From Neorhizobium sp. JUb45 (GTDB lineage: Bacteria; Pseudomonadota; Alphaproteobacteria; Rhizobiales; Rhizobiaceae), in assembly GCF_004343585.1 (NCBI RefSeq), contig NZ_SLYW01000005.1, forward strand, positions 124,001 to 188,000: DNA of 64,000 nucleotides, in the 5' to 3' direction. Shown here in pieces: positions 9,253 to 17,837 of the stretch. The notes under the pieces are model-generated. The model was not told where the DNA came from. It did no database searches and saw nothing but the letters and a program-made list of their open reading frames with translations. Both the position numbers and the translations under genes were made by a program. Within the stretch, counting starts at the first letter, position 1. The number at the start of each line of letters is the position of its first letter.

Positions 9253-10206
9253 ATGCAGACTTATCTCGATTTCGAAAAACCCATCGCGGATCTCGAAGGC
9301 AAGATTCATGAGCTGAAAAAGCTCGCCACCGAAGACGAGAGCATCGACACCTCGGACGAGATCGGGCGCCTCGAAATTCGCGTGCGCGAAGCCATACAGG
9401 ATATCTATTCCAAGCTCACCGCCTGGCAGAAGACGCAGGTCGCGCGCCATCCGCAGCGCCCGCATTTCGTCGATTACGCGGCAGGCCTGTTCACCGAATT
9501 CACGCCTCTGGCCGGCGATCGCACCTTTGGTGAAGACGCTGCCATCCAGGCAGGTCTTGCACGTTTCCGCGGCCAGCCGGTTGCGCTGATCGGCCAGGAA
9601 AAGGGTCACGACACCAAGACCCGCATCAAGCACAATTTTGGCAGCGCCCGGCCGGAAGGTTACCGCAAGGCGATGCGCGTCATGGAAATGGCCGACCGTT
9701 TTGGCCTGCCGGTCATTTCGCTGATCGACACCGCCGGTGCCTATCCGGGCGTTGGTGCGGAAGAACGCGGCCAGGCCGAAGCCATCGCCCGCTCCACCGA
9801 AATGTGCCTCGGCCTGAAAGTGCCTATGGTTTCGATCGTCATCGGCGAAGGCGGTTCCGGCGGCGCGATTGCGATTGCCACCGGCAACAAGGTCTACATG
9901 CTGGAGCATTCGATCTATTCGGTCATTTCGCCGGAAGGTGCGGCCTCGATCCTGTGGCGCGATTCGACCCGCGCCCGCGAAGCCGCCACCAACATGAAGA
10001 TCACCGCGGAAGACCTGAAGGGCCTTGGCGTGATCGACGAGATCATTGCCGAACCGCTGGGCGGCGCCCATCGCGAGCCGGAAACGGTGATCCATGCCGC
10101 TGGCAACGTCATCGAAAAGGCGCTTGCAGAACTCGGCCAGCTTTCGGGCGAGGAAGTGCGCAATGCACGCCGCCAGAAATTCCTGGCCATCGGCCGCAAT
10201 CTCTAA
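9253..10206 (+). CDS. accA: Acetyl-CoA carboxylase carboxyltransferase subunit alpha
   Basis: 317 residues, the standard length. AccA with AccD transfers the carboxyl group from biotin-carboxyl carrier protein to acetyl-CoA, the first committed step of fatty acid synthesis. Family landmarks: N-terminal [15 protein letters not shown], the [16 protein letters not shown] segment, and [10 protein letters not shown], which builds the oxyanion hole. It follows xerD after 53 bases on the same strand. accB, accC and accD are not in this window. Confidence 0.97.
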   Translation: MQTYLDFEKPIADLEGKIHELKKLATEDESIDTSDEIGRLEIRVREAIQDIYSKLTAWQKTQVARHPQRPHFVDYAAGLFTEFTPLAGDRTFGEDAAIQAGLARFRGQPVALIGQEKGHDTKTRIKHNFGSARPEGYRKAMRVMEMADRFGLPVISLIDTAGAYPGVGAEERGQAEAIARSTEMCLGLKVPMVSIVIGEGGSGGAIAIATGNKVYMLEHSIYSVISPEGAASILWRDSTRAREAATNMKITAEDLKGLGVIDEIIAEPLGGAHREPETVIHAAGNVIEKALAELGQLSGEEVRNARRQKFLAIGRNL

Positions 10207-10260
10207 AAGTCGAAACGGCCGGAAAACCGCCGCATTGACAGTCACATTGCTATGCTAGAC

Positions 10261-10291
10261 GATGCCGGTCGCTTGATTTGCGATCGGCATC
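10261..10291. terminator. Hairpin downstream of accA
   Basis: Arms GATGCCGGTCGC and GCGATCGGCATC pair over 12 positions with one G-T wobble around a 7-base loop. No clear T run follows, so this may be a weak or factor-assisted terminator for accA, or part of the leader of the next gene. Confidence 0.4.
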
Positions 10292-10399
10292 GTCGTATGC
10301 GGTTAAGAAGATGTAAAGATTACCATTCTATTGAGAATGGATGGGAAGCTGGCTTACGCCTGCTTCGTTCGTATCGTCAGCAATACGTGGTTGTCCGTG

Positions 10400-11725
10400 A
10401 TGCGCCTGAAACACATCGCCCTAGCTTTTCTCGTCGGCACGGTTTTGACCGGTTGCAATGACACTCTGGATTCGGCGTCCACCGTCGATATTTCCAAGGT
10501 CAAGAACAAGGTCGAGCAGCCGCTCTCCTCGCGCATCATTGCCGAGATGCAGGCAAAGAACATGCCCCGCACCTCTCCGATCATGATCCGCATCTTCAAG
10601 GAAGAAGGTGTTCTGGAGATCTGGAAGGCGAAGGCCGACAACCGCTTCGACAAGCTGACCAGCTACCAGATCTGTGCGTGGTCCGGCAAACTCGGCCCCA
10701 AGGTGAAGGAAGGCGACCGCCAGGCGCCTGAAGGTTTTTACGGCCTGACGCCGGCCCACCTGAACCCGAATTCCAAATATTACCTCGCCATCAACACCGG
10801 TTTTCCGAATCGGTATGACGCAGCGAACGCTCGCAGCGGTTCGAACCTGATGATCCACGGCGCCTGCTCGTCGTCGGGTTGCTATTCGATGACCGACGAG
10901 CAGATCCTCGAAATTTACGGCTTTGCCCGCGACGCCTTCAAGGGCGGCCAGACCTCCGTGCAGATGCAGGCCTTCCCCTTCCGCATGACGGCCGAAAACA
11001 TGGCGCGTCATCGCAGCAGCGAACATTTCGAATTCTGGAAGATGCTGAAGGTCGGCTACGACAATTTCGAAGTCACCAAGCGCCCGCCGGACGTGAATGT
11101 CTGCGAGAAGAAATACGTCTTCAACCAGCAGGCCAGCGGTGGCTTCACGCCGGGCGGCGCCTGCCCGACCATGTCGACACCACCGGCGCTGAACGTCGCC
11201 TTGTCTTCCTACGAAAAGAACTATGACATCGCCTACAACAAGGCGATCGACAAGCTGGACGGCATGGTCTGGTACGAGCCCAGCGAAGCCGAGCGCAAGG
11301 CCGTTGTTGCCGACAAGCGCAAGGGCCGCGAACTGGCCTACGCGCCGACCGGCAGTTCGCTGGAAGCCGGCAAGCTGATGAAGCAGTCGGAATTCGAAAA
11401 GATGATGGCGACGCGCATGGGCGCAGGCTCCAAGCCGGCCGGCCCGATGCTCGCTTCCGCGCCTGTTAGCGGTTCCGCCGGCGCAGAGGTGGCTGCACCC
11501 CAGCCACGCACCAGCGCCGCTGCCGTGATGGCCGCCGAAGCCCAGAAACGTCGTGGCGCACCGGCCGTTGCCGATACGGCCCAGACTAATGTTGCCGCCA
11601 AGACCGATCGTGACGGCACGACATCGACCGGCGCAATCCCGGTACCGGCCCAGAACCCGCTGGCTTACGCGCAGGCACCGGCACCCGAGCCGGAAGAAAA
11701 GAAGCCTTTCTGGAAGCTCTGGTAG
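10400..11725 (+). CDS. L,D-transpeptidase-family (YafK-like) lipoprotein
   Basis: 441 residues from the ATG at 10400. This start gives a lipoprotein signal with lipobox L-T-G-C (Cys19); the frame also runs back to 10331. The YkuD-type catalytic region is at about 60-215, with H153 and C161 in H-G-A-C-S-S-S-G-C-Y, the His/Cys signature of murein L,D-transpeptidases and of YafK/DpaA-like amidases. Such enzymes act on peptidoglycan crosslinks or lipoprotein attachment in the periplasm. The last ~90 residues are rich in Ala, Pro and Thr and look disordered. It is followed after 8 bases by a TusA-like gene. Exact activity (transpeptidase or hydrolase) cannot be told. Confidence 0.85.
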   Translation: MRLKHIALAFLVGTVLTGCNDTLDSASTVDISKVKNKVEQPLSSRIIAEMQAKNMPRTSPIMIRIFKEEGVLEIWKAKADNRFDKLTSYQICAWSGKLGPKVKEGDRQAPEGFYGLTPAHLNPNSKYYLAINTGFPNRYDAANARSGSNLMIHGACSSSGCYSMTDEQILEIYGFARDAFKGGQTSVQMQAFPFRMTAENMARHRSSEHFEFWKMLKVGYDNFEVTKRPPDVNVCEKKYVFNQQASGGFTPGGACPTMSTPPALNVALSSYEKNYDIAYNKAIDKLDGMVWYEPSEAERKAVVADKRKGRELAYAPTGSSLEAGKLMKQSEFEKMMATRMGAGSKPAGPMLASAPVSGSAGAEVAAPQPRTSAAAVMAAEAQKRRGAPAVADTAQTNVAAKTDRDGTTSTGAIPVPAQNPLAYAQAPAPEPEEKKPFWKLW

Positions 11726-11733
11726 TCGCCCTC

Positions 11734-11982
11734 ATGGGCGATGCCGGCGACGCGAAAGAACTTTACGATCTCAGAGGCCTGAAATGTCCGCTGCCGGTGC
11801 TGAAAACGCGCCGACGCCTGAAGGACATGGTCGTGGGCGACGATCTTCTCATCGAGACCAATGACCCTCTGGCCGGCATCGACATTCCGCATTTCTGCCG
11901 GGAAGACGGCCACGCGGTCGTGTCATCGGAAAAGACCGCGGACGGCCACCGTTTCCTGATCCGCAAGGGATCGGCGGCCTGA
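11734..11982 (+). CDS. TusA-family sulfurtransferase-like protein
   Basis: 82 residues. The fold signature is D-L-R-G-L-K-C-P-L-P-V-L, with the catalytic-type cysteine at residue 18 in the C-P-x-P motif. TusA proteins carry persulfide sulfur to tRNA thiolation, molybdenum cofactor or other acceptors. The start is 8 bases after the stop of the preceding lipoprotein gene, so the two are translationally close. Its stop lies only 3 bases from the stop of the opposing COG0523 gene. I do not know which acceptor it serves; FdhD and FdsA elsewhere in the window need sulfur transfer, but a link is speculation. Confidence 0.9.
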   Translation: MGDAGDAKELYDLRGLKCPLPVLKTRRRLKDMVVGDDLLIETNDPLAGIDIPHFCREDGHAVVSSEKTADGHRFLIRKGSAA

Positions 11983-11985
11983 CAC

Positions 11986-13173
11986 TCAGAGTTTGAGGCC
12001 AGGCACCGCCAGCGGATTATCTTCCAGTGCCGCGCGATCGGGGCGATCCAGCCGCGGTTCGCCGGTAAAGGCGGCAAACAGATCCTTCACGAAATCCTCC
12101 GGCATGCCCTGCGTGATCAGCACCATGCGGGTGCTGCGATCGCTGCCGTCCGGCCATTTTGCCAGCCGTTCCGGCCGGTGAAAGATACTCTGCACGCCAT
12201 GCAGCACCAGCGGACGATCAACGTTGTCGCTGAGCGCCACCACCGCCTTCATCCGCAAAAGCTTTTCGCCATGGGCGGAGCGCAGCAGATCGACGAACAT
12301 CTCGATCGCCATCGGCGAGATCGGCTTGTCATGCACGATGGAGAAGGAGCGGATATCCTCGCCGTGTCGGTTCACATCGTGATGATGATGGTGGTGATGA
12401 CCGTGACCCTGATCCGCATGACCGTGTCCGTGGTGATGGTCATCGTGGTCGTGGCCATGGTGATGATCGTGTTGCGCATGGTCATGCGCGTCCGCCGCCA
12501 TCTCGTCACGCAGCCAGCGACCGACATCGGCGATCTTGGTTTCCGGATCGTAGAGACCATTGGCGAGGATCACGGCCGTACCGGCATCGGCACTGTCGCC
12601 ATCGATCATCGGCGCACGCGGATTGAGCGCGGCAAGCCTCGTCTTCAGGGCCGCAACATGAGCTGCATCCGCCATGCCCTGCTTGGAAATGATCAACCGG
12701 TCAGCCACCGCCGCCTGCTTGAGCGCCTCCGGATGGCGATCGAGCGTCGCCAGACCATTGACCGCATCGACCACGGTAATCACGCCATCGAGTTCGAAAT
12801 TCTGGGCGATGACCGGATTGCCCATCACCGCCTGCATGACCGGAGCGGGATCGGCAAGGCCGGTCGTTTCGATCACCACACGGCGGATCGGCTGCAGTTT
12901 TTGCGTCTGCACCTGATCGACCAATGTCGCCAGCGTATCGACCAGTTCGCCGCGAATGGTGCAGCACAGGCAGCCGTTGGAAAGCTGCAGCAGCGTATCA
13001 CCCGAGGATTCGACCAGCAGGTTGTCTATACCCACCTCACCGAATTCGTTGATGATGACGGCCGTATCCTTGGTCGCCGGATCTTTCAGGATGCGGTTGA
13101 GCAGGGTCGATTTGCCGGCACCGAGAAAACCGGTGAGGATCGAAACCGGAATACGGTTGCGCAGGACGGACAT
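11986..13173 (-). CDS. CobW/COG0523 GTPase with His-rich metal-binding stretch
   Basis: 395 residues. G3E-family P-loop GTPase: Walker A G-F-L-G-A-G-K-S at 15-22, the metal-binding C-L-C-C motif at about 68-71, and a CobW C-terminal domain after residue 275. Between the two domains (about 229-270) lies a segment in which more than half of the residues are histidine. This is typical of COG0523 members that deliver zinc (ZagA/YciC type), less so of CobW for cobalt. It is therefore probably a zinc metallochaperone. It lies 47 bases downstream of a D,D-carboxypeptidase gene on the same strand. No Zur-like operator was recognised by eye. Confidence 0.88.
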   Translation of the reverse strand: MSVLRNRIPVSILTGFLGAGKSTLLNRILKDPATKDTAVIINEFGEVGIDNLLVESSGDTLLQLSNGCLCCTIRGELVDTLATLVDQVQTQKLQPIRRVVIETTGLADPAPVMQAVMGNPVIAQNFELDGVITVVDAVNGLATLDRHPEALKQAAVADRLIISKQGMADAAHVAALKTRLAALNPRAPMIDGDSADAGTAVILANGLYDPETKIADVGRWLRDEMAADAHDHAQHDHHHGHDHDDHHHGHGHADQGHGHHHHHHHDVNRHGEDIRSFSIVHDKPISPMAIEMFVDLLRSAHGEKLLRMKAVVALSDNVDRPLVLHGVQSIFHRPERLAKWPDGSDRSTRMVLITQGMPEDFVKDLFAAFTGEPRLDRPDRAALEDNPLAVPGLKL

Positions 13174-13220
13174 GGACTGACTTTCTGGCTGGCTCTGAGG
13201 CCGCTGCCGGATCGCCGCGA

Positions 13221-14333
13221 TCAGAAAGTGCTCGGACGCGGGATCGGGATCGGCACGTTGGCAAACTGGCTGGCACCGGTGGTCGTCGGGCTGGCAGGTT
13301 CTGCTCCCGGCAGAACACCCGCAAACGAATAGACGATCGGATGCGACAGTTCGCGAATATAGGGTGAATGGGTGATCATGCGGCCGGCCTCGTCGCGCGT
13401 TTCGCTGCGCATCTTGGCGGCCTTGGGGTTACAGATTTCAGCACTGACATCATTGACCTGCACGGTCTCGCCATAGGGCGCCAGCGAGCCGAGAGGCGCG
13501 CCCTGGTTCGAACCGGCGGTGAGACCGGCCTGCAGCAGGTTGGCGGTATCGTCAGCACGGCCGGCAAGGCTATCGGAACCGAGCACGACCGAAATCACCG
13601 AACGTCCGTTGCGCGTCGCCGAGCCGATCTGGTTGAAACCGGAAGCGCAGATAAAGCCAGTCTTCATGCCATCGGCACCATCGAAACGGCCGATCAGCAT
13701 GTTGAAATTGGCATATTGCTTCTTGCCGACGTCGATACCCTCGATCGAGAAATAACCGGCATATTCCGGGAATTCCCGCTTCAGCTGCAGCGTCAGGATC
13801 GCAAGGTCACGTGCCGTCGTATACTGCCCCTGCCCCGGCAGGCCATGCGGGTTGATGAAGCGCGACGAATTCATGCCAAGCCGCGCGGCTTCCGAATTCA
13901 TCATGGCGACGAACTGCTCCAGCGAACCGCCACCGACGGTTTCAGCCACGGCAACGGCCATGTCATTTGCGGACTTCACCAGCGTGATCTTCAGGGCATT
14001 GTCGAGCGTCAGGCGCGTGCCCGCCTTGAAATACATCTTGCTGGCCGGCTGGTCGGCCGCTCTTTTGCTCATCGTCACGACGCTGTCGAGATTGAGGCGA
14101 CCGCTCTTGATGGCGCGGAAGGTCACATAGGCCGTCATCAGCTTGGTCAGCGATGCCGGATACCATTTGCGAAATGCTTCCGTATGGCTGATCACCCGGC
14201 CGGTGCGCACATCGACGACCATTTTCGGGTTGGCCTCGGCCACCGATGCCATGCTGGTGGAAAACAGCGACAATGCGATCACGGCGCCGATCGACTTCGA
14301 TGCGAACGGCAGAAAGGTCTTCGATCTATGCAA
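13221..14333 (-). CDS. D-alanyl-D-alanine carboxypeptidase (S11 family)
   Basis: 370 residues from a TTG at 14333, chosen because GAGGA lies seven bases upstream and because it gives a clean signal peptide ending A-S-V-A-E-A near residue 34. The frame also runs to an ATG at 14405, which would bury the signal. The penicillin-binding motifs are S-L-T-K (61-64), S-A-N (121-123) and K-T-G (224-226), so this is a low-molecular-mass PBP that trims the terminal D-Ala from peptidoglycan stem peptides in the periplasm. The C-terminus is proline-rich and ends P-I-P-I-P-R-P-S-T-F. The COG0523 GTPase follows in the same direction. Confidence 0.92.
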   Translation of the reverse strand: MHRSKTFLPFASKSIGAVIALSLFSTSMASVAEANPKMVVDVRTGRVISHTEAFRKWYPASLTKLMTAYVTFRAIKSGRLNLDSVVTMSKRAADQPASKMYFKAGTRLTLDNALKITLVKSANDMAVAVAETVGGGSLEQFVAMMNSEAARLGMNSSRFINPHGLPGQGQYTTARDLAILTLQLKREFPEYAGYFSIEGIDVGKKQYANFNMLIGRFDGADGMKTGFICASGFNQIGSATRNGRSVISVVLGSDSLAGRADDTANLLQAGLTAGSNQGAPLGSLAPYGETVQVNDVSAEICNPKAAKMRSETRDEAGRMITHSPYIRELSHPIVYSFAGVLPGAEPASPTTTGASQFANVPIPIPRPSTF

Positions 14334-14486
14334 GGGGTCGTCCTCGTACAATCCGGGCGTAACGAGCGTGGCGGTTATTCGACCACTATGACCTAGCAAT
14401 GGCAAAGATCGTTGATTCCGTCAATTCCGCAGCGCAATATGGAATCGGGAGCAACATCACGTCTTTGCAAGCGAAATGGAAATCTT

Positions 14487-15650
14487 ATGCCGATCCTGAA
14501 CAGAGCCGCCGAAATGCAGGATGAAGTCAGCGCCTGGCGCCGTCATATCCACGAAAACCCGGGCATTCTCTACGAGGTCGAGCATACGGCGAATTTCGTG
14601 ACGGAAAAACTGAAGGAATTCGGCGTCGACGAGGTGGTGACGGGCATTGGCAGAACGGGCGTCGTCGGCCTCATTCGCGGCAAGGGCCCCGGCAGCCGCA
14701 CGGTTGGTTTTCGTGCCGACATGGATGCGCTGCCGCTGACCGAGATTACCGGCGCCGAATGGGCCTCCAAGACGCCCGGAAAAATGCATGCCTGCGGCCA
14801 TGACGGCCACACCGCCATGCTTCTGGGCGCGGCCAAATATCTGGCCGAGACGCGCAATTTCAACGGAACCGTCGCGGTGATCTTTCAGCCGGCCGAAGAA
14901 GGCGGCCGTGGCGCCGAAGCCATGGTCAAGGACGGCATGATGGAGCGGTTCGGCATCCATGAAGTCTACGGCATGCATAACCGGCCGGGCATTCCGGTTG
15001 GCCAGTTCGCCATCCGCCAGGGCGCCATCATGGGCGCGCCCGACAAGTTCTCCATCACCATCGACGGCCGCGGCGGCCATGCGGCAGAACCGCATAACAC
15101 GGTCGACCCGATCGCCATCGGCGCGCAGATCGTCAGCAATGTTCAGCTGATCGCCTCGCGCAACATCAATCCGCTGCGCTCAGTCGTGGTTTCGGTCACC
15201 CGTTTTCAGGCCGGCACGACCCACAACATCATTCCCGAGACGGCCGAGCTGGAAGGCACGGTGCGCACGCTGGACGAATCCGTGCGCGATTTCACCGAGG
15301 CGCGCCTGCGCCAATTGGTCGAGACGATCGCCGCCGCCCATGGCGCAACGGCGACGTTCGAATATGAACGCGCCTGCCCGGTGACGATCAACCACGACAC
15401 GGAAACGCTGCATGCGGCCGAGGCGGCGACGGCTATCGCCGGCCCGAAAAACGTCGACGCCAACACAGATCCGATGATGGCCGGCGAGGATTTTTCCTTC
15501 ATGCTGAATAGCCGCCCCGGCGCCTTCATCTTCATCGGCAACGGCGACAGCGCTGGCCTTCACAACCCGGCATACGATTTCAACGACGAAGCAATCGCCC
15601 ACGGCATATCCTATTGGGTAAAGCTCGCGGAACAGCGCCTGACCGATTGA
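14487..15650 (+). CDS. M20-family amidohydrolase (hippurate hydrolase / aminoacylase type)
   Basis: 387 residues from the ATG at 14487, which has a GGAAAT site; the frame opens earlier at 14412. Metal-binding residues of the M20D subfamily are clear: C-G-H-D-G-H at 103-108, P-A-E-E-G-G at 135-140, and M-H-N-R-P-G further on, with M-M-A-G-E-D-F-S near the C-terminus. Relatives split N-acyl amino acids such as N-acetyl- or N-benzoyl-amino acids, or indole-3-acetyl conjugates. The substrate cannot be predicted here. It is a single gene with its own terminator, divergent from the carboxypeptidase. Confidence 0.92.
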   Translation: MPILNRAAEMQDEVSAWRRHIHENPGILYEVEHTANFVTEKLKEFGVDEVVTGIGRTGVVGLIRGKGPGSRTVGFRADMDALPLTEITGAEWASKTPGKMHACGHDGHTAMLLGAAKYLAETRNFNGTVAVIFQPAEEGGRGAEAMVKDGMMERFGIHEVYGMHNRPGIPVGQFAIRQGAIMGAPDKFSITIDGRGGHAAEPHNTVDPIAIGAQIVSNVQLIASRNINPLRSVVVSVTRFQAGTTHNIIPETAELEGTVRTLDESVRDFTEARLRQLVETIAAAHGATATFEYERACPVTINHDTETLHAAEAATAIAGPKNVDANTDPMMAGEDFSFMLNSRPGAFIFIGNGDSAGLHNPAYDFNDEAIAHGISYWVKLAEQRLTD

Positions 15651-15665
15651 TCCGGCAGCGACGAA

Positions 15666-15704
15666 GAGGGGTGGAAAAACGCTTGGCTTGCCGCCCCTCC
15701 TTTT
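15666..15704 (+). terminator. Rho-independent terminator after the M20 amidohydrolase
   Basis: Nine-base-pair stem (15666-15674 with 15691-15699, one G-T pair) around a 16-base loop, followed by CTTTT. It sits 16 bases after the stop codon. Confidence 0.7.
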
Positions 15705-15722
15705 GTATGGATGGCTTTGAGT

Positions 15723-15799
15723 GGTTCCGTAGCTCAGCAGGATAGAGCATCAGATTCCTAATCTGAGGGTCACGCGTTCGAATCGCGTCGGAATCACCA
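15723..15799 (+). tRNA. tRNA-Arg (anticodon CCT)
   Basis: 77 nucleotides including an encoded CCA. The acceptor arms GGTTCCG and CGGAATC pair over seven positions with one G-T. The D arm includes AGCTCAGCAGGATAGAGC. The anticodon stem is TCAGA/TCTGA with loop TTCCTAA, placing anticodon CCT at 15757-15759 (reads AGG). The T loop is GTTCGAATC. It lies between the amidohydrolase and the flagellin on the plus strand. Confidence 0.97.
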
Positions 15800-16070
15800 T
15801 TTGCCATTCACGGCAGCCATCTGAAGACAGCGAAGCATGACGCTTGGGAGTCATCGAGGTCAAAAACTCGCAAGAAAACTTTTCGTCTAAAACGGGTTCC
15901 TTTAAGTCAAGAAAGGCTCCGAAATTAATTACTCACGCTTTCTTTCAACCATTTATAGTCTAAAAACACCCAATATCTTATTGTTAACATTTACCATCGC
16001 TTAACCAAGGTTTTGTTGTATGGCGTAATCATTTGCGCATGATGCGCTCTCCCATATTTGCAGAGCTTTC
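15800..16070 (+). promoter_or_regulatory. AT-rich leader/promoter region of the orphan flagellin gene
   Basis: 271 bases without a convincing gene. The part from about 15890 is much richer in A and T than its surroundings (several runs such as TTATTGTTAACATTTACC), as expected for a promoter. I could not assign a definite sigma-factor motif. No strong Shine-Dalgarno sequence precedes the flagellin ATG; only a weak GCAGAG is seen. Confidence 0.4.
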
Positions 16071-17837
16071 ATGTCCAGTATCCTCACCAATAACGGCGCC
16101 ATTTCCGCGTTGCAGACCCTCCGTTCCATCGAAAGTCAGATGGGAAACACGCGAAGTGAGGTCGCGTCCGGCATGCGGATAGACGTGGCCGCGGACAATG
16201 CCGCCTATTGGTCCATCGCCACCACCATGCGCTCGGACAACAAGGCAATCTCTGCCGTCGGCGACGCACTGAACCTTGGCGCCGCAAAGCTCGACGTCGC
16301 CTATACGGGGATCGAGTCGGTCATCGACGTGCTCTCCGATTTCCAGACGAAGCTGGTTGCCGCCAAGGAACCCGGCGTCGATCCCGGCAAGATCCAGAAG
16401 GAACTCGACCAACTCAAGCAGCAGGTGATCGACATCTCGACGTCGGCAAGCTTCAGCGGCGAGAACTGGCTGAACACCGAAATCGCGGACATCAATGACA
16501 GCGATCTTAACCGGGTGTCGATGGTGTCGTCGTTTACGCGCACGGGATCCGCCGTTTCTCTCGGCAAGACCGATTTTCATCTTTCCGAGGTGTCGCTTTT
16601 CAATTCCGAAGGCGGCGGCCTGCTGCAAGCAGACAAACGCCGACTGAAAACCCTTGGTGGCGTCCGGCTTTTTGACACCTACATGGACAACGATGGCCTG
16701 GTCCACATGAGCCAGACCAACTTGACCGGCGGCACCAATGCGCGCAGCGGCTTCACGTTTGCCGGCCCACTCACCTTTGACACGAACGACAAGATCGAGT
16801 TCGACGTCATCGTTGATGCCGACAACCCCGCCGACCTGCCCGGACCGCACGATCCAGGCAAGCTCACGCACATCACCATCGATCGCACTATGGTCGACAG
16901 TGTACTTTCCATTTCTGACGGAAAAGTATCGACCTACACGCAGTTCGTGCAGGTGCTGTCTAACGCGCTATCGTTGTCTGGCAGCGGCGCATCGGCAGGT
17001 CTGGTTCCACAATATCCGAGCGGGACGGTGCCCAACCAGATCGCCATGCAAACCAATGAAAGCTCCGGGCTAGACGGTTCAGCGCTGGAGATCCGCAATT
17101 TCAGCAGCGATGTCGGCAGTGCCGGCATGTCCAATTTTCTCGCCTATGGAACGCGTGGTTCGGCAATCAGCCTGGGCTTTACGCCCTTCGAAGTTTATAC
17201 GGATGGCGACGATCCGGATGGTGTCTCCGTAACGTTCCGCTTCACCCTCAACGGCGCCAGCTCGCAGACCTACGAATTCGACAGACCTTATGTGAACAGC
17301 CTGCTGGGCAAGGACACAGGCAAGGTCGAGACCGCCGACGAGATGGTGACCCTGTTGAAGTCGTTCATGGAGGATGGCTGGCCGAATGTCATCATCGAGG
17401 CGACAGATCCCAGCACGATATCTGTGCGATCTGACACGGCAGGCGACCGGCTTTCCGGCATCAAGACCTCCATCGGATTTACCGGCATGAGCGTCAGCAT
17501 CGAACCGATCCCGACCCAGAATTTCGTCGATATCGATATCGTCGAAAACCCCGAAATGCTGGATCGTTATATTGGCTACATCAATGTCGTCACATCCGAC
17601 ATCATCGACGCAGGCACATCGCTGGGCGCCCTCAAAACGACGCTCGACATGCAGACAAGCCTGATGCTCGACCTGTCGGATGTCATCGAAAAGGGCGTCG
17701 GCCGGCTTGTCGATGCCGATATGGATGAAACCTCGACACGATTGAAGGCTCTGCAGACACAGGAACAGCTGGCGATACAGGCATTGTCGATCGCCAATTC
17801 CAGTTCGTCGAGCATGCTGTCGCTATTTCAGTCCTGA
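16071..17837 (+). CDS. Flagellin, long orphan copy
   Basis: 588 residues. The conserved flagellin ends are of the rhizobial type. The N-terminal D0/D1 part (about 1-140) contains N-A-A-Y-W-S-I-A-T-T-M-R-S-D-N and A-S-F-S-G-E-N-W-L. The C-terminal part (about 510-588) contains I-E-K-G-V-G-R-L-V-D-A-D-M and L-Q-T-Q-E-Q-L-A-I-Q-A-L-S-I-A-N. Between them lie about 370 variable residues, much more than in the usual 320-430-residue rhizobial flagellins. No other flagellar gene is nearby. It would be a filament subunit exported by the flagellar type III system, with a large surface-exposed insert. Its 3' end overlaps the opposing monooxygenase by 10 bases. Rhizobium species often have extra flagellin genes outside the main cluster. 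Confidence 0.93.
   Translation: MSSILTNNGAISALQTLRSIESQMGNTRSEVASGMRIDVAADNAAYWSIATTMRSDNKAISAVGDALNLGAAKLDVAYTGIESVIDVLSDFQTKLVAAKEPGVDPGKIQKELDQLKQQVIDISTSASFSGENWLNTEIADINDSDLNRVSMVSSFTRTGSAVSLGKTDFHLSEVSLFNSEGGGLLQADKRRLKTLGGVRLFDTYMDNDGLVHMSQTNLTGGTNARSGFTFAGPLTFDTNDKIEFDVIVDADNPADLPGPHDPGKLTHITIDRTMVDSVLSISDGKVSTYTQFVQVLSNALSLSGSGASAGLVPQYPSGTVPNQIAMQTNESSGLDGSALEIRNFSSDVGSAGMSNFLAYGTRGSAISLGFTPFEVYTDGDDPDGVSVTFRFTLNGASSQTYEFDRPYVNSLLGKDTGKVETADEMVTLLKSFMEDGWPNVIIEATDPSTISVRSDTAGDRLSGIKTSIGFTGMSVSIEPIPTQNFVDIDIVENPEMLDRYIGYINVVTSDIIDAGTSLGALKTTLDMQTSLMLDLSDVIEKGVGRLVDADMDETSTRLKALQTQEQLAIQALSIANSSSSSMLSLFQS

Noticed and set aside
13221-14405. ATG at 14405 as the start of the D,D-carboxypeptidase
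   Set aside because: It would put 24 polar residues before the signal peptide and lacks a ribosome site; the TTG at 14333 has GAGGA at the right distance.
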